From: Lachnospiraceae bacterium
Lineage (GTDB): Bacteria; Bacillota_A; Clostridia; Lachnospirales; Lachnospiraceae
DNA length: 13,961 nucleotides
Direction: 5' to 3'
Assembly: GCA_017958245.1 (NCBI GenBank)
Contig: JAGDDC010000245.1
Coordinates: forward strand, 1 to 13,961
Below, piece by piece: positions 6,400 to 13,103 of the stretch. Within the stretch, counting starts at the first letter, position 1, and the number at the start of each line of letters is the position of its first letter. Made by a program: the position numbers and the translations under genes. The notes beneath the pieces were generated by a model. It saw only the letters and a program-made list of their open reading frames with translations. It was not told the origin of the DNA and made no database searches.

Positions 6400-7991
6400 A
6401 CCCTCATTATCCTTCCGGTGGTCTTTAACGCTTCCTTGTCGAGAGCGTCTCCATCGAGTACGAGAGTGCCGTTTATAAAGACCTTGTCGATCCCGAACGG
6501 CTTCTCACGGTCGGGCGTCGCCTTCTTTATCGCTTCCTCGTCAAAGACAGTCAGGTCCGCGAAATACCCTTCCTTCAGGTACCCCCTGTCTTTGAGAGCG
6601 AAGCGGTCCGCGATGGCGCCTGTCATCTTGCGGATCGTCATCGGCATGGAGCAGCCCGTGCCAAGGAGAGAATCCCTGATGAACTTCGGATAGCAGTCGT
6701 AGATCACGGGGTTTTGGATGCCGTGCTCCTCTACCCAGCCGTCCGTCATGTAGAGACAGTTTTCGTTCTTTTCAAATTCACTTATGATCTCGGGCGTTGA
6801 GTAGGGGCCCATGTTCACGCGACCCAAGAAGTTGCTCTTCTCACAGAGCATCAGATAGGTCTTCAAGTCGCTCATGTGCTCTTCCTTCGCTATCTCGTGT
6901 ACGTTCTTGCCTTCGTACTTCTCATACCCCTCGCCGATGTAGGCTATCTGTATATCCTTGAAACCAAAGCCGAGCAGGAGACTTGTCGCCTTTATCAGGA
7001 CTGAGAGTTTCAGCCTGTTTATGGGCTTTTTGCGCTCCTCCATGCTCATGCCCTGATACCAGGTGGGCAGGATGACCGTGATCACGGACACCCCGAGACA
7101 CTCGTTGTATATGTCAAACATGGCGTCAACGCCGTCTTTCCTCAGATCCGCCATGATCTTCACGAACTCGTCCTTGTCCTTCAAAGAACGCTTGCCGACG
7201 AAGATCGCGTGCGAGTAATGGAGCTTGAGCTTCGTCCCCTTTGCGATCTCGACCAGCTCGTCGACCGCTCTCAAGAGATGCGAGCGCCCGAGCAGCTGAG
7301 GATAAGCCATCGACACTGCTGAGTTCGCCCTGGGGTGCACGGTGAGCGGCCTGTCGTACTTGAGGCAGAGTGCCGCGACCTTCTTTAACTCCTCGGTGTC
7401 CGAGTACAGTCCGGGCTCGTACATGAGGCCGAGGGAGACGCCCACTGCGCCCTCTTTCAGGTTCTCCTCGATGATGGCGAGCATCCTTTCCTCTTCTTCT
7501 TTTGTCAGCTTCCTGTTTGAATATCCGCTCACAGAGGCCCTCGCGGAGCAGTGTCCCACCAGCACGGCCATGTTGCAGGGCATCTTCCCGTCCGTTGCCT
7601 CCGCAAATGAATTGACATCGCCGTATTTTCCGAAGGTGTCGCTGAAGCCGAAGAGTCCTCCGCCGATCTTGTCCTTGTACTCGCTGTCGGCGTCGAAGCC
7701 TATCTCAGATATGCCGCAGTTTCCGGCCACGAAGGAAGTCATGCCCTGGCGGATGAACGGATCAAAGTAGGGCAGCGGATCGTTCTTGATTGCAAACCAG
7801 TCGTTGTGGGAATGCCCGTCGATAAAGCCTGAAGAGAGGGATTTCCCCTCAAGATCGATAACCCTGTCAGCGTCCTCTGAAACCGAAGCACCGACCTGCA
7901 CGATCCTGTCACCCTCGATCAGGACATCACCCTTGAAGGGATCATTTCCCGTTCCGTCATAGATCTTCGCATTCTTAAGCAATGTTTTCAT
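6396..7991 (-). CDS. N-acyl-D-amino-acid deacylase-type amidohydrolase
   Basis: A 531-residue cytoplasmic metal-dependent amidohydrolase of the D-aminoacylase group (COG3653 type), expected to hydrolyse N-acyl-D-amino acids or a related amide. Order of motifs: N-terminal beta-sandwich start KNAKIYDGTGNDPFKGDV; metal motif GFIDGHSHND with His60 and His62; GNCG with Cys92, the bridging cysteine of this group; YEPGLYSDTEEL (191-202); HPRAN with His219; LHYSHAI with His261; TDG with Asp417, the catalytic Asp; and RGYLKEGYFADLTVFD closing the beta-sandwich. The family's usual FPR motif is replaced by YPKF, so it may belong to a side branch with different specificity. The start at 7991 is chosen because GGGGAGGA (8003-7996) sits 4 nt upstream. 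The GTG at 8042 that opens the frame has no RBS and would add 17 unrelated residues. It is transcribed towards the secreted-protein gene. Confidence 0.87.
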   Translation of the reverse strand: MKTLLKNAKIYDGTGNDPFKGDVLIEGDRIVQVGASVSEDADRVIDLEGKSLSSGFIDGHSHNDWFAIKNDPLPYFDPFIRQGMTSFVAGNCGISEIGFDADSEYKDKIGGGLFGFSDTFGKYGDVNSFAEATDGKMPCNMAVLVGHCSARASVSGYSNRKLTKEEEERMLAIIEENLKEGAVGVSLGLMYEPGLYSDTEELKKVAALCLKYDRPLTVHPRANSAVSMAYPQLLGRSHLLRAVDELVEIAKGTKLKLHYSHAIFVGKRSLKDKDEFVKIMADLRKDGVDAMFDIYNECLGVSVITVILPTWYQGMSMEERKKPINRLKLSVLIKATSLLLGFGFKDIQIAYIGEGYEKYEGKNVHEIAKEEHMSDLKTYLMLCEKSNFLGRVNMGPYSTPEIISEFEKNENCLYMTDGWVEEHGIQNPVIYDCYPKFIRDSLLGTGCSMPMTIRKMTGAIADRFALKDRGYLKEGYFADLTVFDEEAIKKATPDREKPFGIDKVFINGTLVLDGDALDKEALKTTGRIMRV

Positions 7992-7995
7992 ATCG

Positions 7996-8003
7996 TCCTC
8001 CCC
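7996..8003 (-). promoter_or_regulatory. RBS deciding the deacylase start
   Basis: On the minus strand, GGGGAGGA ends 4 nt before the ATG at 7991-7989. This strong Shine-Dalgarno match supports the 531-residue product over a longer reading from 8042. Confidence 0.8.
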
Positions 8004-8073
8004 AATAGTTCCCGGAGTCTCACGCCGGGCCAAGTCTTTCACAGTTTTTGCGGGTTTTGGCCGCCCAAGCAGT

Positions 8074-8103
8074 ATTATATACCTTCTCCCCGTAAAGTTC
8101 CAA
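8074..8103 (-). promoter_or_regulatory. Predicted promoter of the deacylase gene
   Basis: On the minus strand, TTGGAA (8103-8098) and a perfect TATAAT (8079-8074) are separated by 18 nt, a sigma-A-type promoter. The predicted start near 8067 gives a leader of about 75 nt. That leader contains a short CCCGG/CCGGG inverted repeat of unknown value. Confidence 0.6.
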
Positions 8104-8124
8104 TGAATTCTGTTTTATGAAATA

Positions 8125-8163
8125 TCAACCCTTGCTTGCCATAGCATGAAGCTGTATAATAAT
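8125..8163 (+). repeat. Direct repeat copy 1 (promoter-bearing)
   Basis: This 39-bp unit matches 8177-8215 at 35 of 39 positions, with a 52-bp period. All four differences are transitions (C/T at 8130, 8135 and 8152; A/G at 8161). It contains a complete promoter with a perfect TATAAT. Confidence 0.9.
8132..8160 (+). promoter_or_regulatory. Upstream tandem promoter P1 for the 8240 gene
   Basis: TTGCTT (8132-8137), a 17-nt spacer, and a perfect TATAAT (8155-8160). The -35 matches consensus only at TTG, which suggests possible dependence on an activator or on the conserved spacer sequence. A transcript from here would start near 8167, about 73 nt before the start codon. Confidence 0.65.
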
Positions 8164-8176
8164 ATCAGGGCATTAT

Positions 8177-8215
8177 TCAACTCTTGTTTGCCATAGCATG
8201 AAGTTGTATAATGAT
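8177..8215 (+). repeat. Direct repeat copy 2 (promoter-bearing)
   Basis: Second copy of the 39-bp unit at 8125-8163. Only 13 bp separate the copies (8164-8176). The -10 and the spacer core GCCATAGCATGAAG are unchanged. Homology stops at both ends of the unit, so the duplication is confined to the promoter. Confidence 0.9.
8184..8212 (+). promoter_or_regulatory. Downstream tandem promoter P2 for the 8240 gene
   Basis: TTGTTT (8184-8189), a 17-nt spacer, and a perfect TATAAT (8207-8212). A start near 8219 gives a leader of about 20 nt that includes the weak AAGGG RBS. It is the better placed of the two promoters. Confidence 0.7.
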
Positions 8216-8239
8216 TTTGAAGGGTGAAGTGGTAAAGAA

Positions 8240-9007
8240 ATGGAATACGAAGGCGGAGAATGGATCATAAAGGGACTCGGCATGAGGGACCCGAAGCGGG
8301 TTCGCGGCTGGCGCGAGGCAGTGAAGCTCGTCGAGGAAGTGGGTTTCCTCCCTCTCTTTTCCAACGGGATAGAGGGCTTCTCGCTCGAGGAGCACGCAGC
8401 TTCAAGATACTGGTTTTCGGGGAACAGGGACGAGGACCCGTGGGAATGGCGCGAGATAATAGCCGCGGACAGACAGGTGGCCTACGGCAAGTTCTTTGAC
8501 AACAAGGCGGGCTTTATAAGCAGAGAGTGGCTCCCCGTCTTTGCAAACTGCAGGCGTCTGGGTTACGACTTCGATGCGAGGTGGCAGGACGGGCTTGCGA
8601 CCCGCAGGGAGAAGCTCATCATGGACTTTTACATGGGCGAGGACGAGGAAGGCGAGGTCGTGTGGAAGAACGACGAGATCCTCTCGACTGACCTCAAAAA
8701 GCTGGCGGGCTTCGGGAAGAACGGAGAGAAGAACTATCCGGGTGTCATAACGTCATTGCAAATGAACCTCTACCTCGTGATCACCGGATTTCGGAAGAGG
8801 AAAAACAAGAAGGGGCAGGAGTACGGCATGCCCGTGTCGATCATGTTCCCGCCCGAGGCAGTCTGGGGGAGAGAGGCCGTCGCCTGCTGCTACGAAGAAA
8901 GCCCCGAGGCCTCGTGGAAGAAGATATGCGACAGGGTGAGAGAGCTCTACCCGGGGGCGGGTGAAGACGAGGTGACGGGGCTCATAGGAAGGTGCCCCGC
9001 CAAATAG
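8240..9007 (+). CDS. Conserved hypothetical protein, possibly AlkZ-related
   Basis: A 255-residue soluble protein with no signal peptide or TM helix. It is rich in Trp, Glu and Gly-Phe motifs. Notable segments are GLGMRDPKRVRGWREAV (12-28), EEVGFLPLF (32-40), DPWEWREI, YGKFFDNKAGFISREWLPVFAN, YDFDARWQDGL, LKKLAGFGKNGEKNY, and TSLQMNLYLVITGFRKRKNKKGQEYGMP. From memory these resemble a Firmicutes family often labelled AlkZ-related, after a DNA glycosylase of the HTH_42 superfamily. I cannot confirm that here. If correct, a DNA-repair or nucleic-acid role is possible, but no catalytic residue can be assigned. The start at 8240 is supported by its position 20 nt after the predicted P2 start site; the RBS is weak (AAGGG near 8220-8224). 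It is monocistronic by layout, with its own duplicated promoter and a following promoter for the next gene. Confidence 0.8.
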   Translation: MEYEGGEWIIKGLGMRDPKRVRGWREAVKLVEEVGFLPLFSNGIEGFSLEEHAASRYWFSGNRDEDPWEWREIIAADRQVAYGKFFDNKAGFISREWLPVFANCRRLGYDFDARWQDGLATRREKLIMDFYMGEDEEGEVVWKNDEILSTDLKKLAGFGKNGEKNYPGVITSLQMNLYLVITGFRKRKNKKGQEYGMPVSIMFPPEAVWGREAVACCYEESPEASWKKICDRVRELYPGAGEDEVTGLIGRCPAK

Positions 9008-9013
9008 TGAAAA

Positions 9014-9036
9014 TTGGGCAAAAAAGCACTGCCCAA
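9014..9036 (+). terminator. Weak terminator-like hairpin after the 8240 gene
   Basis: TTGGGCA (9014-9020) pairs with TGCCCAA (9030-9036) around a 9-nt A-rich loop, 7 nt after the stop codon. No T-tract follows on the + strand, so intrinsic termination would be weak. On the minus strand a short T-run follows. A second, A/T-rich stem (AAAGCG at 9047-9052 with TGCTTT at 9060-9065) precedes TTAATAATTT and might help. Confidence 0.35.
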
Positions 9037-9062
9037 AGTCACTTTCAAAGCGCAAAAAATGC

Positions 9063-9091
9063 TTTTAATAATTTCGTTATAATAGTATAAT
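9063..9091 (+). promoter_or_regulatory. Predicted promoter of the HD-GYP/MCP locus
   Basis: Two perfect -10 hexamers TATAAT occur in close succession (9078-9083 and 9086-9091). The second has a poor -35, TTTTAA (9063-9068), at 17 nt, with an A-tract upstream at 9054-9059 that could act as an UP element. The -35 is weak, so which -10 is used, and whether an alternative sigma factor or activator is needed, is unclear. Confidence 0.5.
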
Positions 9092-9119
9092 CAGAAATAG
9101 TAATGTTTTAAAAGGCTCC

Positions 9120-9141
9120 CCGGTCAGTAAGAGAAGACCGG
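9120..9141 (+). other. Leader hairpin upstream of the HD-GYP gene
   Basis: CCGGTC (9120-9125) pairs with GACCGG (9136-9141) around a 10-nt purine-rich loop in the roughly 85-nt leader. No known c-di-GMP riboswitch consensus is recognisable. It may be a simple stability hairpin. Confidence 0.35.
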
Positions 9142-9172
9142 TTTCAAGGTTCTTGTGATAAGAAGAGCTTAT

Positions 9173-9177
9173 GGAGG
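9173..9177 (+). promoter_or_regulatory. RBS deciding the HD-GYP start
   Basis: GGAGG lies 5 nt before the ATG at 9183. The in-frame ATG at 9171 overlaps this RBS and has only a weak purine stretch of its own, so 9183 is the better start. Confidence 0.75.
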
Positions 9178-9182
9178 ATTGT

Positions 9183-11312
9183 ATGGATACAGAGGTTAGA
9201 TCAGCCAAACATATAAGTCTGAAGCGATCGACAAGGATCGTCATCCTGTGTCTGATAGGAGTCGCCCTCAATCTTCTCGGAGATCTGCTGGTGAGAATGA
9301 TGTCGATCCCGCTGTTCCTTGACTCCGCCGGAACTATCCTGGCTTCGGTCATTGGAGGCTATCTCCCCGGCGTTGCAGTAGGTTTCCTGACGAACATCAT
9401 CAAGATGATCTGGGACAGCGCATCCGTGTACTACGGATCGCTCAATGTCATCATAGCCCTGATCGCGGCGCTTTTTGCAAGAAAGGGGTGGCTAAAGAAG
9501 ATCCCCGGGATGCTCGGACTGGTGCTCGTGCTTCCCTTCGTCGGAGGCTTCCTCGGTTCGATACTCACCTGGTTCCTGTACGGCTTTGCAGGTGAAGGCA
9601 TATCGGTATCATTTGTCAGGAGACTCTATGAGAGCGGATCGATAAGCCCGTTCTTCGCGCAGATCATCGCGGACTTCCTGATAGATCTCGCGGACAAGCT
9701 CGTGACGGTGATCTTCGTGATGCTCGTCGTGAAGATCATGCCGGAGAAGCTCATCGACAAGCTGAGGTTTGACGGCTGGCAGCAGAAACCCCTGACCGGC
9801 GATACGCTGAAGAAGGCTCTGGGGATAAAGGTTCGAAGGTTCTCCATGAAGATGAAGATCCCCTTCGTGCTTGCGCTGACCCTGCTTCTCGTAGGTATAG
9901 CGGGAACAGGTATCGCATACATGACATACAGGAATTCAATGATCGAGGAGCACGAGAACATGGGTATCGGCTTCTCGGATCTGGTGGCGGAGGCGGTCGA
10001 CTCCGGAAAGGTCGAGCTCTACCTCTCGCAGGGCGAGAGGGCTCTGGGCTACAGGGAGACTGAAAAGCTCCTCTCGTCCATAAGGGACTGCTACCCCGAC
10101 ATAGAATACGCTTACGTTTACAAGATCATGGAGGATGGGTGCCACGTAGTCTTTGACCTCGACACGGACGGAGTCGAGGGCGCGGAGCCCGGGACCGTGA
10201 TCCCGTTTGATGAATCATTTGAGCCGCTGGTACCCGCGCTTCTCGCAGGCCAGCCCATAGACCCCATAGTCAGCAACGACACTTACGGGTGGCTGATGTC
10301 GGTATACACGCCTGTCTACAACTCATTTGGCGAGTGCGTATGCTACGGATGCGTGGATCTGTCGATGGAGAGCATGACGACCGCGGGATATGCCTTCCTG
10401 GCCAAGCAGATATCGCTGCTCGCGGGCTTCTTCCTGCTGATCCTCTCGGCAGGCATCTGGATGGCTCAGTACAACATAGTCTTCCCCGTGAACTCGATCT
10501 CGATGGTATCCGAGGACTTCGCAAACAGCGGCGGTGAGGAGATGCGCGCGATCGTCGAGCACATCAAGACGATGGACATACACACGGGCGACGAGATCGA
10601 AAAGCTGTACATGACTTTCGTCCAAATGACCCAGAACACGGTCAACTACTTTGATGACATACAGAACAAAGCAGACCTCATCGAGCAGATGCAGAACGCT
10701 CTCGTCTTCGTGCTCGCGGACATGGTCGAGGGCCGTGACCAGAACACGGGACAACACGTCAGAAAGACGGCTGCTTACACGAAGATCATACTCGAAGAGC
10801 TCAGGAAAGAGGGCGTGTACACGGATGTGCTCACCGACGAGTACATATCGAGCGTCGTAAACTCCGCTCCTCTCCACGACATTGGAAAGATCAGCGTGCC
10901 GGATGCGGTGCTCAACAAGCCCGGCAAGCTTGACGACAACGAGTTTGAGATCATGAAGTCCCACACCACCAAGGGCAAGGAGATCATAGAGAAGGCCATC
11001 GAGACGGTTCCCGAATCCGGGTACCTGAGCGAGGCAAGGCTTCTCGCGGCATACCACCACGAGAAGTGGAACGGCAAGGGCTATCCTACGGGGCTCGAGG
11101 GCGAAAACATACCGCTCTGTGCGAGAGTCATGGCGGTTGCCGACGTTTTCGACGCGCTCGTTTCAAAACGAAGCTACAAGGAAGGATTCCCGTTTGACAA
11201 GGCGATGGATATCATAAAGGAGGGATCGGGAACTCATTTCGATCCCAAGGTCGTGACCGCCTTTGTGAACCTTTCGGACAAGGTAAAAGAGATAGCGGAT
11301 TCTTTCAGTTAA
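9183..11312 (+). CDS. Membrane HD-GYP c-di-GMP phosphodiesterase with S-component-like and Cache-like sensor domains
   Basis: A 709-residue multi-domain signalling protein. Residues about 15-200 form about six TM helices resembling the S component of ECF vitamin transporters: [29 protein letters not shown], and a closing [21 protein letters not shown] segment. TM7 (about 224-246) leads into an extracytoplasmic Cache-like domain (about 247-402) ending [18 protein letters not shown]8 (about 411-432) and a helical linker follow. The C-terminal HD-GYP domain (about 503-705) is complete: [18 protein letters not shown] with His565-Asp566, [11 protein letters not shown] with His625, His626 and GYP at 633-635, then [17 protein letters not shown]. 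It should therefore be an active phosphodiesterase converting c-di-GMP to pGpG or GMP under control of an outside signal. No ECF ATPase or T component is nearby. It is followed 34 nt later by a chemoreceptor gene. Confidence 0.9.
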   Translation: MDTEVRSAKHISLKRSTRIVILCLIGVALNLLGDLLVRMMSIPLFLDSAGTILASVIGGYLPGVAVGFLTNIIKMIWDSASVYYGSLNVIIALIAALFARKGWLKKIPGMLGLVLVLPFVGGFLGSILTWFLYGFAGEGISVSFVRRLYESGSISPFFAQIIADFLIDLADKLVTVIFVMLVVKIMPEKLIDKLRFDGWQQKPLTGDTLKKALGIKVRRFSMKMKIPFVLALTLLLVGIAGTGIAYMTYRNSMIEEHENMGIGFSDLVAEAVDSGKVELYLSQGERALGYRETEKLLSSIRDCYPDIEYAYVYKIMEDGCHVVFDLDTDGVEGAEPGTVIPFDESFEPLVPALLAGQPIDPIVSNDTYGWLMSVYTPVYNSFGECVCYGCVDLSMESMTTAGYAFLAKQISLLAGFFLLILSAGIWMAQYNIVFPVNSISMVSEDFANSGGEEMRAIVEHIKTMDIHTGDEIEKLYMTFVQMTQNTVNYFDDIQNKADLIEQMQNALVFVLADMVEGRDQNTGQHVRKTAAYTKIILEELRKEGVYTDVLTDEYISSVVNSAPLHDIGKISVPDAVLNKPGKLDDNEFEIMKSHTTKGKEIIEKAIETVPESGYLSEARLLAAYHHEKWNGKGYPTGLEGENIPLCARVMAVADVFDALVSKRSYKEGFPFDKAMDIIKEGSGTHFDPKVVTAFVNLSDKVKEIADSFS

Positions 11313-11346
11313 CTCGCAGTCAGTCTTCAGAATAAGGAGGAGCACT

Positions 11347-13071
11347 ATGAATAACAGTATCAAAACCGTTCGTGCGAAACTGATGTTGATGGTCATACCG
11401 CTTGCGGTCGTGAGCCTCATAGTTATGATCATCTACAGTCTAATGCTCAACAAGACTTACAAAGAAGCTGAAGAAATCTTTTATGACGAGTTGTACTCCA
11501 TGAACAACGAACTCGTGAGCGCCGACAGAGACTTCTATCAGGCGTATGTGGCGGAGATCATGCTCCAGACCTCCATCGCTCAGATGGATCCCGCTACGAT
11601 CCAGGGATATCTCGACGACATCACGGAGAACTCGACTCAGGTCCAGGAACACGTCGACAGTGTGGTTGCCATGGCAAAGGCTGATCCCGCGATGTGGAGC
11701 TTTTCCTCGGGCGGCGGCACCATGGCTTCGTTCTCACAGATGTTTTATGATGAGTACTCAAATTGGCAGAATTCGATAGACACGGAGTCCGGTGAAGGCA
11801 ATCTCGAGGTTCACAGGGGGCATTTCGCAAACGCGCGTGACGCGATCGACAACATGGAGAAGGTTGTGGAAGAATACGCCAAGGTTGAGAAGGAAAGCCT
11901 TGAGAAGCAGCTCATGGTCACGATCATAGCTCTGCTCGTGGGCGTTCTGGTCGCCTACGGCATCATCGCCGTCTTCGTTGTCATGGTCATCAAGTACATA
12001 AGAGTCAATATCACGATCATCATCCAGAAGATCGAGACTCTTGCAAATAACGATCTCACCGGCGAGATCGTACCTCTCAAGTCAAAGGACGAGATAGGAC
12101 GTCTCTCAAGGGCAGCGGCGAAGCTCAAGGACGAGCTCACAAAGGACATAACCGCTCTCGGGAGCACGAGCGCAAAACTCACCGAGGCGAGCGGCATCAT
12201 GGAGAGGACCACGGACGAGACCTCGTCTTCCATGTCAAACATCGATTCCGCTGTGGGCGAGCTTGCTACGACCGCAACACAGACTGCTACCGACATCGAG
12301 AACGTATCGCGTGAGATGAACGGCATACAGAGTATGACAGAGCAGAGCATCGAGAGCACAGGCAAGCTCTCGGGCGCATGCGACGAGATCCACGACATCA
12401 CCAACAAGGGCATGAAGATAGTCGACGGCCTCACATCGGTGACCAACCAGAGCGTCGAGGCTTTCGAGAGCATCTTCAGGGCTCTTGAACTCATAGACGA
12501 GCGCACCAAGGAGATCAGCACGGCCAGCGATCTGATAGCTTCCATAGCGACGCAGACCAACCTCCTGTCACTCAACGCTTCCATCGAGGCTGCGAGAGCG
12601 GGTGAGGCCGGAAGAGGTTTCGCCGTTGTTGCTACAGAGATCGGAAGTCTCGCGGAACAGAGCGGACAGTCGGCTCAGACCATCAACAGCATGCTCGATG
12701 AGCTCGTCAAGAGCGCGAACAACGCGAGCGAAGAGAGCGAGCGCGTGAGGAAGTTCGTAGACCAGCAGAAGAACGCTGTAGACGAGACAAGGATCAGCTT
12801 CGAGTCTATAGTGGGCAACATAGATACGGTAAACAGCGGCGTGAGCGAGCTCAACGGGATCAACAGCGAGCTCGGGCGCAGCGTGGACAGTGTCATGGGA
12901 CTTGTAGAGTCGCTTTCTGCCGCATCGGAGCAGAACGCAGCTACTGCGCAGCAGCTCTCAGCGACCATGACGACCGTCTCGACGAGCGTCAACGAGATGA
13001 GCGAGATGGGCAAGAACGTGTACCATGCCGCGGAAGACGTCGGAGACATCGCAAAGAGCTTCAAACTGTAA
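11347..13071 (+). CDS. Methyl-accepting chemotaxis protein
   Basis: A 574-residue transmembrane chemoreceptor. TM1 (about 12-33), an extracytoplasmic mostly helical sensor (about 34-187, four-helix-bundle-like), TM2 (about 189-216), a HAMP domain (about 217-270, with the typical [11 protein letters not shown] end), then a long cytoplasmic coiled coil. The CheA/CheW-binding hairpin tip is intact at about 404-445: [17 protein letters not shown] followed by [19 protein letters not shown]. The protein ends in [13 protein letters not shown] with no tethering pentapeptide, as is common in Firmicutes. A strong RBS (AAGGAGGA, 11334-11341) sits 5 nt before the ATG. It lies 34 nt after the HD-GYP gene and 32 nt before a glycoside-hydrolase-like gene, so the three are probably co-transcribed. 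The ligand is unknown: the sensor is neither an evident Cache nor a known small-molecule pocket. No che or flagellar genes are in the window. Confidence 0.95.
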   Translation: MNNSIKTVRAKLMLMVIPLAVVSLIVMIIYSLMLNKTYKEAEEIFYDELYSMNNELVSADRDFYQAYVAEIMLQTSIAQMDPATIQGYLDDITENSTQVQEHVDSVVAMAKADPAMWSFSSGGGTMASFSQMFYDEYSNWQNSIDTESGEGNLEVHRGHFANARDAIDNMEKVVEEYAKVEKESLEKQLMVTIIALLVGVLVAYGIIAVFVVMVIKYIRVNITIIIQKIETLANNDLTGEIVPLKSKDEIGRLSRAAAKLKDELTKDITALGSTSAKLTEASGIMERTTDETSSSMSNIDSAVGELATTATQTATDIENVSREMNGIQSMTEQSIESTGKLSGACDEIHDITNKGMKIVDGLTSVTNQSVEAFESIFRALELIDERTKEISTASDLIASIATQTNLLSLNASIEAARAGEAGRGFAVVATEIGSLAEQSGQSAQTINSMLDELVKSANNASEESERVRKFVDQQKNAVDETRISFESIVGNIDTVNSGVSELNGINSELGRSVDSVMGLVESLSAASEQNAATAQQLSATMTTVSTSVNEMSEMGKNVYHAAEDVGDIAKSFKL

Positions 13072-13103
13072 AGGCAGCGTAACAAGAAGGACGGTATGCG
13101 CAA

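Noticed and set aside
7992..8042. N-terminal extension of the deacylase to the GTG at 8042
   Set aside because: No RBS precedes it, the 17 extra residues do not match the family start, and a strong GGGGAGGA lies just before the ATG at 7991.
8125..8215. Possible start of a CRISPR array
   Set aside because: There are only two copies, separated by 13 bp, and each contains a complete promoter. No cas genes are nearby.
9014..9036. Confident intrinsic terminator after the 8240 gene
   Set aside because: The stem is good but no T-tract follows on the + strand, so it is kept only as a low-confidence entry.
9092..9182. c-di-GMP riboswitch controlling the HD-GYP gene
   Set aside because: I could not find the conserved cores of the class I or class II aptamers. 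Only a simple hairpin is visible.
10323..11060. A 245-codon minus-strand frame opposite the HD-GYP gene
   Set aside because: It lies antisense to conserved Cache and HD-GYP coding sequence, with no RBS or recognisable domain.
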